From: Nitrososphaerota archaeon | GTDB taxonomy: Archaea > Thermoproteota > Nitrososphaeria_A > Caldarchaeales > JAVZCJ01 | Direction: 5' to 3' | Length of the DNA stretch: 45,388 nucleotides | Assembly (NCBI GenBank): GCA_038874475.1 | Contig: JAVZCJ010000010.1 | Coordinates: forward strand, 1 to 45,388 | Shown: positions 17,574 through 29,459 of the stretch, one piece after another | Position numbering within the stretch: the stretch's first letter is position 1 | Layout: every line of letters begins with the position of its first letter | Made by a program: the position numbers and the translations under genes | Notes under the pieces: generated by a model | What the model was told of the DNA's origin: nothing | Databases searched by the model: none | The model's input: only the letters and a program-made list of their open reading frames with translations

Positions 17574-17592
17574 TTCTCTTACTGCAAGAGAA
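17574..17592 (+). terminator. 7-bp hairpin after the small membrane-protein gene, possibly an IS200/IS605 right-end relic
   Basis: TTCTCTT and AAGAGAA form a perfect stem around ACTGC a few bases after the stop at 17570. The next bases (AACTCCCGGCTTTAGCTATGG, 17597-17617) resemble the hairpin-rich right ends of IS200/IS605 elements. A second 6-bp hairpin, GCTTAC/GTAAGC (17622-17638), overlaps the end of cdc48. A terminator between convergent genes is the simplest reading; a transposon relic is possible. Confidence 0.35.
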
Positions 17593-17623
17593 CCTAAACT
17601 CCCGGCTTTAGCTATGGATTAGC

Positions 17624-20213
<2,590 letters not shown>

Positions 20214-20231
20214 TTTCCCTCACCTTTTTTT

Positions 20232-20278
20232 ATTACTTCATGGTAATAACTAGTATATAAATATTACCTTGAGGTAAT
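20232..20278. promoter_or_regulatory. Paired operator-like dyads around the cdc48-operon TATA box
   Basis: ATTACCTTGAGGTAAT (20263-20278) has perfect 7-bp arms. A weaker copy, ATTACTTCATGGTAAT (20232-20247), keeps the outer five pairs. Their centres are 31 bp apart, about three helical turns, so both face the same side of the DNA. One covers the BRE side of the TATA box, the other the expected start site. The adjacent winged-helix protein is the obvious candidate ligand. Confidence 0.6.
20253..20260 (-). promoter_or_regulatory. TATA box of the winged-helix/cdc48 operon
   Basis: On the minus strand this reads TTATATAC within TTTATATACTAG, about 40 bp before the ATG at 20213 and with GGTGAGGG just before that ATG. 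It lies between the two dyads at 20232-20247 and 20263-20278, so factors bound there would meet the basal machinery. Confidence 0.55.
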
Positions 20279-20500
20279 TTTTTAATAAAATAAGAAAGAT
20301 TAGAATTTCTAAAAATATTCTTGCTTTTTTTAATTTTTTTTTCTTTAATAATATAGGATCTATAATTAAAAAAATATTTTTTAAAAATAATTTTAATTCT
20401 TCAATTTTGCTTCCATTCTTTACTTAATTTTTATTAAAAATTAAAAAATTTAAGATGAAGTAAAAATATTCATTTAGCAAAATATTAAAAGTTGATGCTT

Positions 20501-21829
20501 ATGTTTTCAAAAAATAAAAGGAAAGTATTAATAATTGGAGCTGGAGGAAGAGATTTTCATTTATTCAATACTCTTTATAAAAATTCAAATGAAGTAGAAG
20601 TTGTAGCTTTTTTATTTACTCAAATTCCTAGACAAACTGGTAAAAAATATCCCTATGAATTAGCTGGTAATAATTATCCAAATGGAATACCAATAATAGA
20701 TTTAAAAGATTTACAAAAAATAATTAAAGAAAATAAAATAGATGAAGCTATATTAGCTTTTAGCGATCTTACTTATAATGATTTAATGAAAATTGCAAGC
20801 TGGGTTTTAAGTTTAGGAATAGATTTTGAAATTGTTTCTCATTTAAAAACAATGCTTTCTTCAAAAAAGCCAGTAATATCTATTTGTGGTGTTAGAACAG
20901 GTGTTGGAAAAAGTACTGTAACAAGATATATAGTAAAAATACTTAAGGAAATAGGTTTAAAGCCAATAGTTATAAGACATCCAATGGCTTATGGAAACCT
21001 TTTAAAGAAGAAAGTTATTAAATTTGAAAATATTGAAGATGTTTTAAAAAATGAAGATTTATCAATTGAAGAAAGAGGAGAATTTTATTCACTTGTTAAA
21101 AAAGGAGCAATAGTTTATGCTGGTGTAGATTATGAAGAAGTTTTAAGAAAAGCTGAAAAAGATGGAGATATTATTATTTGGGATGGAGGAAATAATGATG
21201 TTTCTTTTATTAAATCTGATCTTTATATAACAGTAGCTGATGCAACAAGACCAGGACAAGAGATTGAAAGTTTTCCAGGAGAAATAAATGTTAGATTATC
21301 TGATGTTATTATAATAAATAAAATTGAAAATGCAAATAAAGATTCATTAGAAAATATTATTAAAAATATAAAATCTATTAATAATAAAGCAGAGATAACA
21401 TTAGCAAATATGAAAGTAATAGTTGATGATCCTTTAATGATTAAAGGAAAGTCTGTTCTTGTTATAGAAGATGGTCCTACAGTTACTCATGGAGGTAAAA
21501 AATTTGGAGCAGCTTATTTAGCAGCTAAAGAATATAAAGCTAAAGAAATAGTAGATCCTAGACTATATGCTGTAGGACTTATAAAAGAAATTTATAAAGA
21601 ATATGCGCATTTAGAAAATGTTCTTCCAGCTGTAGGATATGATGAACAACAAATAAGAGATTTTCTATCTACTGTAGAGAAAATTCCTTGTGATTTAATA
21701 TTGTATGATATTATTACTGGAATAGGAGATATTGTTTCTAAATATAAACCAGCAATAGAAGTTGAATATGAATTAATTGACATTAATAATAAATTAAAAG
21801 ATATAATTATTTCTAAATTTTCTAAATAG
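20501..21829 (+). CDS. Cyclic 2,3-diphosphoglycerate synthetase family protein
   Basis: The 442-residue P-loop protein has an N-terminal Rossmann segment (KVLIIGAGGRDFH), a Walker A GVRTGVGKST about residue 130, WDGGNND near 230, VADATRPGQE, and a late EDGPTVTHGG block. This is the pattern of the archaeal cPGS family, which makes cyclic 2,3-bisphosphoglycerate from 2,3-bisphosphoglycerate and ATP. That solute is linked to protein stability in thermophiles. Starts at TTG 20492 and ATG 20495 are also in frame; I favour ATG 20501 because GTTGATG upstream resembles the ribosome-binding sequence used at 11796. Upstream, 20279-20491 is A/T-rich with no gene. Confidence 0.82.
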   Translation: MFSKNKRKVLIIGAGGRDFHLFNTLYKNSNEVEVVAFLFTQIPRQTGKKYPYELAGNNYPNGIPIIDLKDLQKIIKENKIDEAILAFSDLTYNDLMKIASWVLSLGIDFEIVSHLKTMLSSKKPVISICGVRTGVGKSTVTRYIVKILKEIGLKPIVIRHPMAYGNLLKKKVIKFENIEDVLKNEDLSIEERGEFYSLVKKGAIVYAGVDYEEVLRKAEKDGDIIIWDGGNNDVSFIKSDLYITVADATRPGQEIESFPGEINVRLSDVIIINKIENANKDSLENIIKNIKSINNKAEITLANMKVIVDDPLMIKGKSVLVIEDGPTVTHGGKKFGAAYLAAKEYKAKEIVDPRLYAVGLIKEIYKEYAHLENVLPAVGYDEQQIRDFLSTVEKIPCDLILYDIITGIGDIVSKYKPAIEVEYELIDINNKLKDIIISKFSK

Positions 21830-21894
21830 ATAATTTTATTTCTCCTTTTTTACTATTGATGAAAGGGAAAAATAGAAATATCAATAATTCTCTC

Positions 21895-22617
21895 TTAAAG
21901 AACATCATAATAAATTCTTTTCTTATTTTTCCCTTTATTTTCTATTTTTAAAAGAATTATTTCACCTATTTCTTTAGTGTTTTTTACATGTGGTCCTCCA
22001 TCTGCTTGAATATCTACTTCAGGTATTTCAACAATTCTTAATTTTTCTACTTCAGGTGGCATTTTTTCTGCAAGTTTAATTATTCCAGGTATCTTTAATG
22101 CTTCTTCTCTTTTTAGAAAATATATTTTAACTTCTATTGCTTTTTTTACAATTTCATTAGCTTTTCTTATTGCTTCTTCAAATATTTTTTTATCAAATTT
22201 TTCTAAACTAAAATCATCTTTTGCATAATTTTCGTCTATATGCCCACCAGTTATCAATGCTCCATAATCTTTATACATAATAGAAGAAATTATATGTGCA
22301 GCTGTGTGTAATCTCATTAATTTATATCTTCTATTCCAATCTATTCTTCCTTCAATTTCATCTCCTATAGAAAAATTAGGTTCATTTTCCAATATGTGAA
22401 TAACATTATTTGTTTCTAAATCAAGTTTAACATCTGTTACTTTATATTTGTCTTCATTCTTAAATAAGAAACCAATATCATTAGCTATTCCTCCAGTTAA
22501 TGGATGAAAAATAGTTTTGTTAAGTATAACTTCTCTCTCATTTATATCAATTACTTTAGCTTTAAAATCTTTTTGATAACTATCATATAGATATAATAAT
22601 TCTGTAGGCATTTTCAA
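21895..22617 (-). CDS. AlaX-type tRNA-Ala editing protein
   Basis: The 240-residue protein matches the free-standing editing domain of alanyl-tRNA synthetase. It has a beta-barrel N-terminus with HPLTGGIANDIG, the metal-binding HTAAH (HxxxH, about 101-105) and a second motif, ADGGPHVKNTKEIG (about 203-216). In many AlaX proteins the latter begins with Cys (CGGPH); here Ala-Asp-Gly replaces it, so metal binding may rest on fewer ligands. Its role is removal of Ser or Gly wrongly attached to tRNA-Ala. It stands alone on the minus strand. The 233 bp upstream (22618-22850) show nothing I can support. Confidence 0.82.
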   Translation of the reverse strand: MKMPTELLYLYDSYQKDFKAKVIDINEREVILNKTIFHPLTGGIANDIGFLFKNEDKYKVTDVKLDLETNNVIHILENEPNFSIGDEIEGRIDWNRRYKLMRLHTAAHIISSIMYKDYGALITGGHIDENYAKDDFSLEKFDKKIFEEAIRKANEIVKKAIEVKIYFLKREEALKIPGIIKLAEKMPPEVEKLRIVEIPEVDIQADGGPHVKNTKEIGEIILLKIENKGKNKKRIYYDVL

Positions 22618-22865
22618 TATTTTAATTAATTTAAAGATATTAATAAATTTAATGAATTATAATTCATTTAATAAAAGGATAAAATCTTAAGTTTCTTTAA
22701 GAAGTATTAAGATTTAACATTCTAAGATTATTTGAGCTTAATTTTGATTTAATTAATTTAAAAAGAAGTCAAATATGCATTAAGCCAGTACTCTATTATA
22801 TGTTTAGTCAATGAATTTATTGAAGCATATCATATTTCAGAGTATACTTATTGAGAAGAGAAAAT

Positions 22866-23465
22866 ATGAGAATCAAATTATTTATTTTTGATTTAGATAG
22901 AACTATAGTAGTACTTCCAATAAATTGGATTAAAGTAAAAAAAGAAATTAATAAAAAATTAGAAATTAAAGAAAAATTAATTCCATTATTTCCCAAAATT
23001 GAAAAATTAACATATAATAACCTCGCATTAAGGAAAAAAATATTTGAAATTATTGAGAAAGAAGAAATTAAAATAGTTAAGAAAATTTCTTATAATCCTG
23101 AAATATATAGAATTTTTAAAGAATTAAAAAATAGAAAATATAAAATAGCTTTAATTACTTTTCAAAGTAAAAAAGTAGCATTAAAAATATTAAAAAAATT
23201 GAAAATTTTAAATTTCTTCAATAATATCTTAACAAGAGAAGATTCTATAAATAGAGAAGAACAAATAAGAATTACTTTAAATAAATTTAGTTTTAAACCA
23301 TTTGAAGTTATTGTTGTAGCTGATAAAGATGAAGATATTTTAGCAGCTAAGAAAATTGGTTGTAAAACAATAGCTGTAAGAAATAAAAAAATTAATTCAA
23401 ATTATAAAATAAGAAAAATCACAGAATTATTAAATATTTTAAATGAAATTGATAAAAAATTTTAA
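22866..23465 (+). CDS. HAD-superfamily hydrolase
   Basis: This is a 199-residue HAD phosphatase. Motif I is FDLDRT with nucleophile and acid Asp, motif II is LITFQS, a Lys-rich stretch supplies motif III, and motif IV is VADKDEDILAAKKIG. The helical cap between motifs I and II suits a small phosphate ester such as phosphoglycolate, but the substrate cannot be read from sequence. I start at ATG 22866; an in-frame TTG at 22851 is possible. Lys and Ile content is extreme even for this genome. Confidence 0.78.
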   Translation: MRIKLFIFDLDRTIVVLPINWIKVKKEINKKLEIKEKLIPLFPKIEKLTYNNLALRKKIFEIIEKEEIKIVKKISYNPEIYRIFKELKNRKYKIALITFQSKKVALKILKKLKILNFFNNILTREDSINREEQIRITLNKFSFKPFEVIVVADKDEDILAAKKIGCKTIAVRNKKINSNYKIRKITELLNILNEIDKKF

Positions 23466-23587
23466 TAGAAAGAATTAAGTATTTTCTATTTTAAGAATAA
23501 ATATAAAAGAATAAACTTTTAATTTAAGAAAAGCATATTTTTTAAAATCATTTGATGGGAGAATTAATTCTTAAAAAAGTGATCCTG

Positions 23588-24703
23588 ATGAATTTAATAG
23601 AAAACCTTAAAACAAAATACTCTTATTTAATTTGCTTTATTGCTTCTTCTTCATGGTCTTTACTTATACCAGTTATACCAATTTATGTACTTTTTTTAGG
23701 TGCTTCTCAATTTGAAATAGGGCTTTTGGGTGGTTTTGACTCTATTGCTTATGTATTTGCATCTCTTTTAAGTATTTTTATTTCAAGATATATAAGTCTA
23801 AAAAAAATATTAATTTTATCAATTTCATTATCTGGTTTTTCATGTATATTATTTACTTTTATTAAAAATCCTTTTGAAGCAATATTAGTAATTATTTTAA
23901 GAGGTTTTTCAGCAGGATTTTTTTGGCCTATAGTTGAAGCATTATTGTCTAAAGATTTTAAAATTGAAGAAAAGAAAACTATTTCAAAATTTACACTTTC
24001 ATGGAGTATTGGAGCAATTTTTGGGAGCTCTCTTTCAGGTCCTTTAATGGAATTTTTAAATTTAAAACAAATATTTTATTTAACGGGTCTTCCTTTTATT
24101 TTCTTATCATTAATGTCAATTTTCTTAATTAAAGAAGAAAGGAAGGAAATTAAAGAAAGAGACATTATAGAATATAAAGAAATTTTTAAGCTTAAGGATG
24201 CATGGCTTTTATCATTAATATATGGTTTTCTTTTAGGAATAATTTTTTATCTTTTTCCAGCTTATATAGAAATTATTGGTTTTTCACAAATACTTATAGG
24301 AGCTACTATTTTCTCATTTTTCATTTTTAGAGCATTATTTTTTTGGATTTATCAAAAAATTTTTATGAAATATGCAACTGAAATTGGACTTGTTTTATGT
24401 GGATTAGGTTTTTTGAATATTTTTCTAATAAAAAATCCAATTTTAATTATTTTAGGAAATTCTCTTATTGGAATTGGTACAAGCATAATATATTCTATAA
24501 GTTTAAGAATGGTTTTTTCTAATATAAAGAATGAAGCTACTATTTTAACTGGTTTTTTTGAAGCAATTTTAGCTATAGGCTTTCTTTTAGGTCCTTTAAT
24601 TGGAGGATTATTAGCTGAGAAAAATTTGGTTTATCCATACTTAATGGGCTTTTTAATTTCTATTTTTTCAATTATTTTATTAAACATGAGGCGAATAAAT
24701 TGA
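23588..24703 (+). CDS. MFS transporter
   Basis: The protein of about 371 residues has some twelve hydrophobic segments and MFS landmarks: PVIPIYVLFLGASQFEIGLLGG in helices 1-2, an RGFSAGFFWP segment near helix 4, and a central hydrophilic loop (KEERKEIKERD). It is a secondary transporter of unknown substrate. GTGATCC, complementary to the archaeal 16S 3' end, precedes ATG 23588, so I prefer this to the upstream ATG 23555. The next gene starts inside its stop (TTGA overlap), so the two are co-translated; the neighbour suggests a cell-envelope or sugar-related substrate. Confidence 0.78.
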   Translation: MNLIENLKTKYSYLICFIASSSWSLLIPVIPIYVLFLGASQFEIGLLGGFDSIAYVFASLLSIFISRYISLKKILILSISLSGFSCILFTFIKNPFEAILVIILRGFSAGFFWPIVEALLSKDFKIEEKKTISKFTLSWSIGAIFGSSLSGPLMEFLNLKQIFYLTGLPFIFLSLMSIFLIKEERKEIKERDIIEYKEIFKLKDAWLLSLIYGFLLGIIFYLFPAYIEIIGFSQILIGATIFSFFIFRALFFWIYQKIFMKYATEIGLVLCGLGFLNIFLIKNPILIILGNSLIGIGTSIIYSISLRMVFSNIKNEATILTGFFEAILAIGFLLGPLIGGLLAEKNLVYPYLMGFLISIFSIILLNMRRIN

Positions 24704-26187
24704 CTAGGAAAATAAGACTTCGATATACAGGTTTAATCGCATTTTCTTCAAGAATTTTCAGCATTTTTACTGGATTAATATTTATTACAACTGTTACACG
24801 AAATGTTCCAGTTTATGATTTTGGTATTTGGCAATATATTTCACAATTAATATCATATTTCTTATTTCCATTATGTATTATAAGCTATTGGTCTACAAGA
24901 TACATTGCTAGAAATATAAAAGTAGGAAAAACAAGTTTATTATTAACTAGCTTATTTTCTATGGTAACATTCATTATTTTTCTAATAATTTCTCCCTATG
25001 TTGCAAAAGGTGTTAATGCAGATATAGCTTTTTTCATATTAGGTAGTTTAATACTTGTTTTTTTATCTTTAATAAACGGTCTTGAATCTATTGCTTATGG
25101 TTATAAACCTCATGTTCCATCCTATGGATTCATAATTTTTGAAATAATAAAAGTAATCTTAGGAATAATCACAGTATTTTATATGAGAACTGGCCTTTAT
25201 GGAGCTTTAACATCTCTTTTAATTGCATACGTAGCACAATCAATTTTCCTTTTAATAGTTTTAAAAGATGAAATCCATGGAAATTTTAATTTAGAAATAA
25301 CTAAAAAATGGTTTAAAATGGGATGGATACCTTTCTATAACAATTTTTCAGGTTTTCTTACAAGCTTAGATATATTAATAGTAACATTATTAACTTCATC
25401 TTCTGAACCAATAGCTTTTTGGAAAGCTGCTACTACAATCACAATAGTTATTAGTTATTCTAATTCATTAGCTTTAGCATTATATCCAAAGCTTTTATCT
25501 GGTGGAAGTGGAAAAGATATTGAAAATTCATTTAAATTAGTTTTAATGTTTTCTATACCACTTACAATTGGAGCAATTATTTTAGCTGAACCTTTGCTTA
25601 GAATACTTAGAAGTGAATATGTTTTAGCAGCAAACATATTAAGAATAAGCTCAATAAGTGTTTTTATAGGAAGCTTAAGAGGCATTATCAATAGTGTGAT
25701 AATAGGAACAGAATCTATAGATATTGATGAAAATGTTACTTTTAAAAAACTTTTTAAAAGTAAGTTATTTTTATTACCTTCATTAACATATATTTCAAGT
25801 ATTTTTTATCTTCCTTCAACATACTTTATTACTAATTATTTTTTGAAAAATAACTCACAACAATCATTCATTAACATACCTTTATACATCAATATAACAG
25901 GATTGGTTATTAATATAGCAATTTTCATGTATACTTTTAATTTATCTAAGAAAATTATTCCATATAATTTTCCAATAAAAAATACTTTAAAATATATTTT
26001 TTCAGTTATAATAATGTCTTTAATGATTATTCTATTCTATCCAAAAACTTTTAGAGAAACAATTTTCTTAGTAGGTTTTGGAGCAATTGCATATTTCTTA
26101 ATATTATTTTTAATAGATAAAGAAACAAGAAAACTTTTTGAAAATAGTTTAAAAATGTTAAGAATGGAAAATTTAACAAAATTATAA
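24700..26187 (+). CDS. Polysaccharide/lipid-linked oligosaccharide flippase (MATE/MOP, Wzx-like)
   Basis: The 495-residue protein has about 12-14 transmembrane segments and the MOP-type N-terminus (SSRIFSIFTGLIFITTVTRNVPVYDFGIW condensed: the VYDFGIWQY turn is typical of Wzx/RfbX). Such proteins move lipid-linked glycans across the membrane, for surface polysaccharides or protein N-glycosylation. The hydrophilic loop between helices about 340-360 (ESIDIDENVTFKK) is longer than usual. The start is TTG overlapping the MFS stop. The 3' end overlaps dapL by 6 bp on the opposite strand. Confidence 0.75.
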   Translation: MTRKIRLRYTGLIAFSSRIFSIFTGLIFITTVTRNVPVYDFGIWQYISQLISYFLFPLCIISYWSTRYIARNIKVGKTSLLLTSLFSMVTFIIFLIISPYVAKGVNADIAFFILGSLILVFLSLINGLESIAYGYKPHVPSYGFIIFEIIKVILGIITVFYMRTGLYGALTSLLIAYVAQSIFLLIVLKDEIHGNFNLEITKKWFKMGWIPFYNNFSGFLTSLDILIVTLLTSSSEPIAFWKAATTITIVISYSNSLALALYPKLLSGGSGKDIENSFKLVLMFSIPLTIGAIILAEPLLRILRSEYVLAANILRISSISVFIGSLRGIINSVIIGTESIDIDENVTFKKLFKSKLFLLPSLTYISSIFYLPSTYFITNYFLKNNSQQSFINIPLYINITGLVINIAIFMYTFNLSKKIIPYNFPIKNTLKYIFSVIIMSLMIILFYPKTFRETIFLVGFGAIAYFLILFLIDKETRKLFENSLKMLRMENLTKL

Positions 26188-27345
26188 AATTTTAGAAATT
26201 CTTTCACATGCCTCTTCTATTTCATTTATAGGTATAGTTAAAGAAAATCTTACATAATTTTCTCCATATTTTCCAAATCCTATTCCGGGTGTTACTACAA
26301 CTCCTAAATTAAGAAGTTTTTCTGTAAACGATAATGAATTACATCCACATTTTAGCCATAAATAAAAAGTAGCTTTTGGAGGATTTATTTTAAAACCAAT
26401 AGAATTTAATTTTTTAATCAAGAAATCTCTTCTTTCTTTATATATACTAAGATTTTCTTTTAGAAAATCTGGAGGTGTATCGTCTTTATAGCTTTCTAAT
26501 GCTTTTATAGCTACTTTTTGAATATATTTTGGAGGACCTGAATCTATTTGAGATTTTACTTTTCTTAATCCTTCTATTATTTTTTCATTTCCAACAGCAA
26601 AAGCAATCCTATCTCCAGTCATATTGAATGTTTTTGAAAGTGAATGAAATTCTATTGCAATTTCTTTAGCATTTTCAATTTCTAAAATACTAGGAGCTTT
26701 ATATCCATCAAAAGTTATTTCAGAATATGCATTATCATAGCATAAGATAATATTTTTCTCGATTGCAAATTCTACTATTTCTTTAAGAAATTTTTTATCT
26801 ATAATTGCAGAAGTTGGATTATTAGGATAATTTAAAAACATCATTTTAGCATTATCTATATTAATATTCCATATGTCTGGTTTAAATTCATTTTCCTCAA
26901 GTAAAGGCATTATTATAGGAATTCCATCACATAATATTGTGCTTCCTTGAGAATAAACTGGGTATGCAGGATCAGGAACTAAAACTTTGTCTCCTGGATT
27001 TATAAAAGCTCTAGAAATATTCGCTATTCCTTCTTTAGAACCAATTAATGCAATAACTTCTTTTTCTGGATTTAAATCAACTTTAAATCTTTTTTTATAC
27101 CAATTTGCTATTGCTTCTCTAAAATCTTTTTCTCCTTGACTAAATGAATATTTATGATTTTCTGGTTTAGATATTTCTTCTTTAAGAGCTTCTAATATAA
27201 AATTTGGTGGAGGAAGGTCTGGATCTCCTATGCTTAAAGAAATAATTTTTATTCCTTTATTTTTCTTTTCTAAAATAATTTTTTCCAATTCAGCGAATAT
27301 ATATGGTGGAAGTTTCTTAATTCTATTAGCATGTTCTATATTCAT
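26182..27345 (-). CDS. dapL: LL-diaminopimelate aminotransferase
   Basis: The 387-residue PLP enzyme of fold type I carries SLSKTFNMTGDR, whose Lys binds PLP, LNYPNNPTSA and YVRFSLTIP. These fit the DapL/aspartate aminotransferase group. Its place as last gene of a dapA-dapB-lysC-lysA-dapF cluster lacking the succinylase genes argues for DapL, which converts tetrahydrodipicolinate to LL-diaminopimelate in one step. It starts 7 bp after dapF, with GGTGA overlapping the dapF stop. Without this context it would be called a generic aminotransferase. Confidence 0.87.
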   Translation of the reverse strand: MNIEHANRIKKLPPYIFAELEKIILEKKNKGIKIISLSIGDPDLPPPNFILEALKEEISKPENHKYSFSQGEKDFREAIANWYKKRFKVDLNPEKEVIALIGSKEGIANISRAFINPGDKVLVPDPAYPVYSQGSTILCDGIPIIMPLLEENEFKPDIWNINIDNAKMMFLNYPNNPTSAIIDKKFLKEIVEFAIEKNIILCYDNAYSEITFDGYKAPSILEIENAKEIAIEFHSLSKTFNMTGDRIAFAVGNEKIIEGLRKVKSQIDSGPPKYIQKVAIKALESYKDDTPPDFLKENLSIYKERRDFLIKKLNSIGFKINPPKATFYLWLKCGCNSLSFTEKLLNLGVVVTPGIGFGKYGENYVRFSLTIPINEIEEACERISKIL

Positions 27346-27351
27346 TTTTAT

Positions 27352-28188
27352 TCACCATTCAAAAAAGCCTTCAAAAACTTTTTCAACTGGGCCACTCATG
27401 AATACATTTTCATTATATTCTATTTCTAAATCTCCCCCTATTAAATGAACTATTGCTTTATTATTAATTTTACCTAGTATTTTTCCAGCTATTACACTTG
27501 CACATGCGCCTGTGCCGCATGCAAATGTTTCTCCACATCCTCTTTCCCATACACGAATAAATATTTCATTTCTATTCAATACTTGTACAAATTCAACATT
27601 AATTCTATTTGGAAAAAATTCATGATTTTCAATTCTTGGACCTATTTTCTCTATAGGAAATTCTTTCACATTATCAATAAATATTACACAATGTGGATTC
27701 CCAATAGATAAACAAGTTATTTTAAATTTTTCTCCATTAATTTCAAATTCTTCATTTATGCATAATCCTTCCCCCACCATAGGGATTTTTGATTTTTCAA
27801 AAATTGGCTTACCCACATCTGCTTTAACTTTTGTAACTTTTCCATTTTCTATTATTAACCATGTTTTCTTTATTCCAGATAAAGTTTCTATATTAATTTC
27901 TTTTTTATTAACAATTTTTTTCTCATAACAATATTTTGCTACGCATCTAATACCATTCCCGCACATTTCAGCCTCACTTCCATCAGAATTAAAAATTCTC
28001 ATTTTTATATCAGCAATATTAGAATTGTATAATAAAAGCAAACCATCTGCTCCAATCGAAAACTTCCTTTTACAAATTTTTTTAGCTAATTCTGAAGTTT
28101 CATTTTCTTTAATTATTCCATTTCTATTATCTATTATAATATAATCATTTCCAAGACCATGCATTTTCCAAAAATTTATTCTAACCAT
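27352..28188 (-). CDS. dapF: Diaminopimelate epimerase
   Basis: The 278-residue protein has the two catalytic half-sites of the family: AEMCGNGIRC, with the first Cys, in the first half, and FACGTGACAS, with the second Cys, in the second. The FWKMHGLGNDYIIID opening is also diagnostic. It interconverts LL- and meso-diaminopimelate, the substrate of LysA. Its start overlaps the lysA stop by 13 bp and dapL follows at once, so it is tightly embedded in the lysine operon. Confidence 0.94.
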   Translation of the reverse strand: MVRINFWKMHGLGNDYIIIDNRNGIIKENETSELAKKICKRKFSIGADGLLLLYNSNIADIKMRIFNSDGSEAEMCGNGIRCVAKYCYEKKIVNKKEINIETLSGIKKTWLIIENGKVTKVKADVGKPIFEKSKIPMVGEGLCINEEFEINGEKFKITCLSIGNPHCVIFIDNVKEFPIEKIGPRIENHEFFPNRINVEFVQVLNRNEIFIRVWERGCGETFACGTGACASVIAGKILGKINNKAIVHLIGGDLEIEYNENVFMSGPVEKVFEGFFEW

Positions 28189-29459
28189 CTTGCAACACTT
28201 TGTCCATTCAATAAATCTTCAAAATTTTCTCTTTTCCTAATCAATTCATATTTTCCATTTTTTACTAATACTTCTGCTGCTCTTGGTCTAGAATTATATT
28301 GAGAACTCATGGAATAACCATATGCTCCTGCATTAAGTATTGCAATTAAATCCCCTTCTTCAATCATTGGAAGTTTTCTATTTTTAGCTAATACGTCTCC
28401 AGATTCACATATAGGACCAACAATATCATATATTCTCTCTTCCTTTAAATTCATTTTATTAGCAACAATTATATGATGATACGAACCATACATGACTGGT
28501 CTGATTAAAGTATTAAAACCAGCATCAACTCCAATAAATGTTTTATATTTCGTATGTTTAACTGTATTTACAATTGTTAAAAGAAAACCAGCATCACAAA
28601 CAATATATCTTCCAGGCTCTATGCAAAAAATAGGTTTTCCTAAATTATATTTTTTAATTCTATCTTTAAACAATGATAAAATTTTTTTAGAGAAATTTTT
28701 TATATTCAATTCTTTCTCATTTGGTTTATATGGTACTCCTAAACCTCCACCAATATCAATAAATTCAAAATCAATTTTTATTTTATCATGAATTTTTTTA
28801 GCTATTTTTAAAAATTTCTCAACTGCTAAAATGTATGGTTTAATTGAAAGTACTCCGGAACCAATATGCATATGTATTCCAAATTTTTCTATACCAACAT
28901 TTTTTGCAATATCATATGCTTTTAAAGCATCTTCCTCAAATAAACCAAATTTAGAATTTTTACCAGCAGTAATACAATGATAATGATGCCCTGCTCCTAT
29001 TTCTGGATTTATTCTTACAGATAATATTTTAGGAATGCTAATTTTAAGCAATCTATTCAATTGAGAAATAGAATCTATATTAATTGTTATATTTTTACTT
29101 AATAAAAATTCCAATTCATCATTCCTAACACTTGTTCCCGTGAATAATATTTTTTCAGGATTAAAACCTGCTTTAAGAGCTAAAAATACTTCCCCAGGAC
29201 TAACAGTGTCTACATATGCTCCTTCATTTTCTAATATTTTTAATATGGATATATTTGTGTTTGCTTTAGCAGAATAGTATATTCTAATTTTTTCATAATT
29301 TTCAATTAACGCATTGTATATTCTTCTATAATTTTCTCTAATTCTTGTTTCACTAATAACATATAATGGAGTATCAAATTTTTTAGCTAATTCTATAGTT
29401 GAAACATTTTCTATATATAATTCTCCATTTTTATTTTCTAATATTCCTTTAGGAAACAT
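28176..29459 (-). CDS. lysA: Diaminopimelate decarboxylase
   Basis: The 427-residue fold type III PLP decarboxylase shows YYSAKANTN, whose Lys forms the Schiff base, HIGSG and GGGLG in the barrel, EPGRY, and CESGD with GAYGYSMSSQYNSRPRA in the C-terminal beta domain that completes the dimer active site. It makes L-lysine from meso-diaminopimelate, the last step. It overlaps lysC (11 bp) upstream and dapF downstream. Confidence 0.94.
   Translation of the reverse strand: MFPKGILENKNGELYIENVSTIELAKKFDTPLYVISETRIRENYRRIYNALIENYEKIRIYYSAKANTNISILKILENEGAYVDTVSPGEVFLALKAGFNPEKILFTGTSVRNDELEFLLSKNITINIDSISQLNRLLKISIPKILSVRINPEIGAGHHYHCITAGKNSKFGLFEEDALKAYDIAKNVGIEKFGIHMHIGSGVLSIKPYILAVEKFLKIAKKIHDKIKIDFEFIDIGGGLGVPYKPNEKELNIKNFSKKILSLFKDRIKKYNLGKPIFCIEPGRYIVCDAGFLLTIVNTVKHTKYKTFIGVDAGFNTLIRPVMYGSYHHIIVANKMNLKEERIYDIVGPICESGDVLAKNRKLPMIEEGDLIAILNAGAYGYSMSSQYNSRPRAAEVLVKNGKYELIRKRENFEDLLNGQSVARWLE

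Noticed and set aside
22618-22850. Possible coding remnant near 22750-22850
   Set aside because: Only short broken frames with no recognisable motif; chance openness cannot be excluded.
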